Shown: positions 5,094 to 5,811 of the stretch, piece after piece
Position numbering within the stretch: position 1 is the first letter of the stretch
Layout: every line of letters begins with the position of its first letter
Source: Bacteroidales bacterium
GTDB taxonomy: Bacteria; Bacteroidota; Bacteroidia; Bacteroidales; FEN-979
Length of the DNA: 5,811 bases
Assembly: GCA_023231005.1 (NCBI GenBank)
Contig: JALNWG010000061.1
Coordinates: 1-5,811 of the forward strand
Direction: 5' to 3'
Translations under genes and position numbers: made by a program
The notes under the pieces: model-generated
What the model was told of the DNA's origin: nothing
What the model saw: the letters and a program-made list of their open reading frames with translations, nothing else
The model's database searches: none

Positions 5094-5384
5094 CCGCGGA
5101 CTGGCTCACACGTGTGTCCCCTGTCTTATTCCCCCGAACAGGAAAATAAAGGCCGTACAAATGATGGAAGGCTCTTTTGAAATTTGAGTAAGCGCACAGA
5201 GGTCAAACGAACCGACTATGCGGCCTTACCAGCGGGAAATGATAAATGGACTTCTGTAAATGACCGTCAGGAGTATTTTACAACCGGAGCGAAACGGAGT
5301 TCAGTCCGGAAACGGAAGGAACGTAATCAAGGGGTTCACGTATGGTTTTTTAGGAAGTGTAATAATCTTTACAAGATAGCAAAC
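5094..5384. other. Non-coding stretch with RNA-like structure; possible group II intron fragment
   Basis: The composition changes here to a higher GC content than in the genes on either side. Small dyads are dense: CACACGTGTG (5107-5116) is a perfect palindrome; CCTGT (5120-5124) pairs with ACAGG (5138-5142); CCGGA (5284-5288) pairs with TCCGG (5305-5309) around a GCGAAACGG-containing loop. GTGTG at 5112 followed at once by a stem resembles the 5' end of a group II intron, and the TGTAAATG (5255-5262) and GTCAGGAG (5266-5273) motifs recall domain I. I cannot find a complete domain V or any reverse transcriptase, so at most it is a fragment. A frame joined to the following gene is open from 5181 but has no ATG before 5385. 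Confidence 0.3.
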
Positions 5385-5811
5385 ATGAATGTAATACGAC
5401 CACTTTCATTAACTGATTTCGACAGATGGATTGAATTGTCAAGAGAAGTAGAACCTTTATTCGGTCCGATGGCGGATTTAGAAGATTTTCGTAACGGGAT
5501 AAAAGCTTGCATTGAAAACGGGAATGCTTTTGGTGTTGAATCCGGGAATGAGACCTTGGCCGGTGTTATTGCCATTGACAGAACATTGAACGAGATACTT
5601 TGGTTAGCGGTAGCCCAAAAATATCGTGGGAACAAATGCGGCGAACTTCTGGTGAAGAAAGCAATTGAGGAACTATCGGCCGGAGGTGATATTTTTGTTC
5701 AGACTTTCTCGAATGAAGTGGCTGAAGGTTTATCGGCCAGACGGCTTTATCTGAAAAATGGGTTTGTAGATTTAAATCCGGCCGGGAAAAATCCGGCTGG
5801 AATTGAAACTG
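5385..5811 (+). CDS. GNAT-family N-acetyltransferase, 5' part (runs off the window)
   Basis: The first 142 codons are present with no stop, so the 3' end lies beyond the edge. The product begins MNVIRPLSLTDFDRWIELS, a usual GNAT opening. Residues about 71-97 (ILWLAVAQKYRGNKCGELLVKKAIEEL) are motif A, where Q78, R81-G82 and G86 form the acetyl-CoA pyrophosphate loop. ARRLYLKNGFVDL (118-130) is motif B, followed by a PAGKNPAGIET segment typical of a GNAT subgroup. It would transfer an acetyl group from acetyl-CoA to an amine; the substrate cannot be told. I chose ATG 5385 because the motifs fit a normal GNAT N-terminus. The frame stays open upstream to 5181, where TTG 5184 is the only plausible earlier start, and that extension looks non-coding. 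Confidence 0.85.
   Translation, partial: MNVIRPLSLTDFDRWIELSREVEPLFGPMADLEDFRNGIKACIENGNAFGVESGNETLAGVIAIDRTLNEILWLAVAQKYRGNKCGELLVKKAIEELSAGGDIFVQTFSNEVAEGLSARRLYLKNGFVDLNPAGKNPAGIET

Noticed and set aside
4957..5187. Plus-strand frame of 76 codons overlapping the TonB-C gene end
   Set aside because: It is out of frame with the TonB domain for half its length and has no recognisable domain.
5369..5635. Minus-strand frame of 88 codons
   Set aside because: It is antisense to the GNAT gene, whose acetyl-CoA motif is clear on the plus strand.
1..5811. tRNA, rRNA or complete insertion sequence
   Set aside because: I saw no cloverleaf with a TTC-arm pattern, no rRNA-like conserved stretch, and no transposase with terminal inverted repeats on either strand.

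Overview
The window looks like accessory DNA from a member of the Bacteroidota. Four things point there: an AT-rich, A-biased coding style with few clear Shine-Dalgarno sites; matches to the Bacteroidota -7 element TAnnTTTG ahead of two genes; a secreted single-domain TonB-C protein of the type common in that phylum; and small membrane proteins of Bacteroidota style. Every gene I can support lies on the + strand. The assignment rests on style and protein families, not on a marker gene.

Layout. Positions 1-580 hold no supportable gene but contain a tandem array of 11-bp units (119-250) interrupted by a 33-bp block that keeps the 11-bp phase. Positions 581-742 are the decayed 3' end of a tyrosine recombinase gene, whose catalytic tyrosine codon is now a stop. 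From 816 to 1787 runs an HrgA/COG2958-type gene: an N-terminal HARE-HTH domain and a C-terminal domain with a PD-(D/E)XK nuclease-like residue pattern. A gene-poor spacer (1788-2082) with an imperfect hairpin follows, then two tightly spaced small membrane-protein genes (2083-2301, 2304-2621) closed by a perfect 15-bp terminator hairpin.

The best-defined system is a DarTG pair: darT (2862-3485), a DNA thymidine ADP-ribosyltransferase toxin, and darG (3489-4523), its macrodomain antitoxin, 3 bp apart. After a spacer with a degenerate 10-11 bp repeat come a secreted TonB C-terminal-domain protein (4659-5093), a 290-bp non-coding but structured-looking stretch that might contain a fragment of a group II intron or another RNA, and the 5' part of a GNAT acetyltransferase gene that runs off the right edge (5385-5811).

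How it fits together. DarTG is an established toxin-antitoxin and anti-phage system, and HrgA-type proteins are known from restriction-modification loci. Together with a dead recombinase beside them, they suggest a small defence or genomic-island segment built by horizontal transfer. The function of the two small membrane proteins is unknown, and I see no proof that they belong to either neighbouring system.
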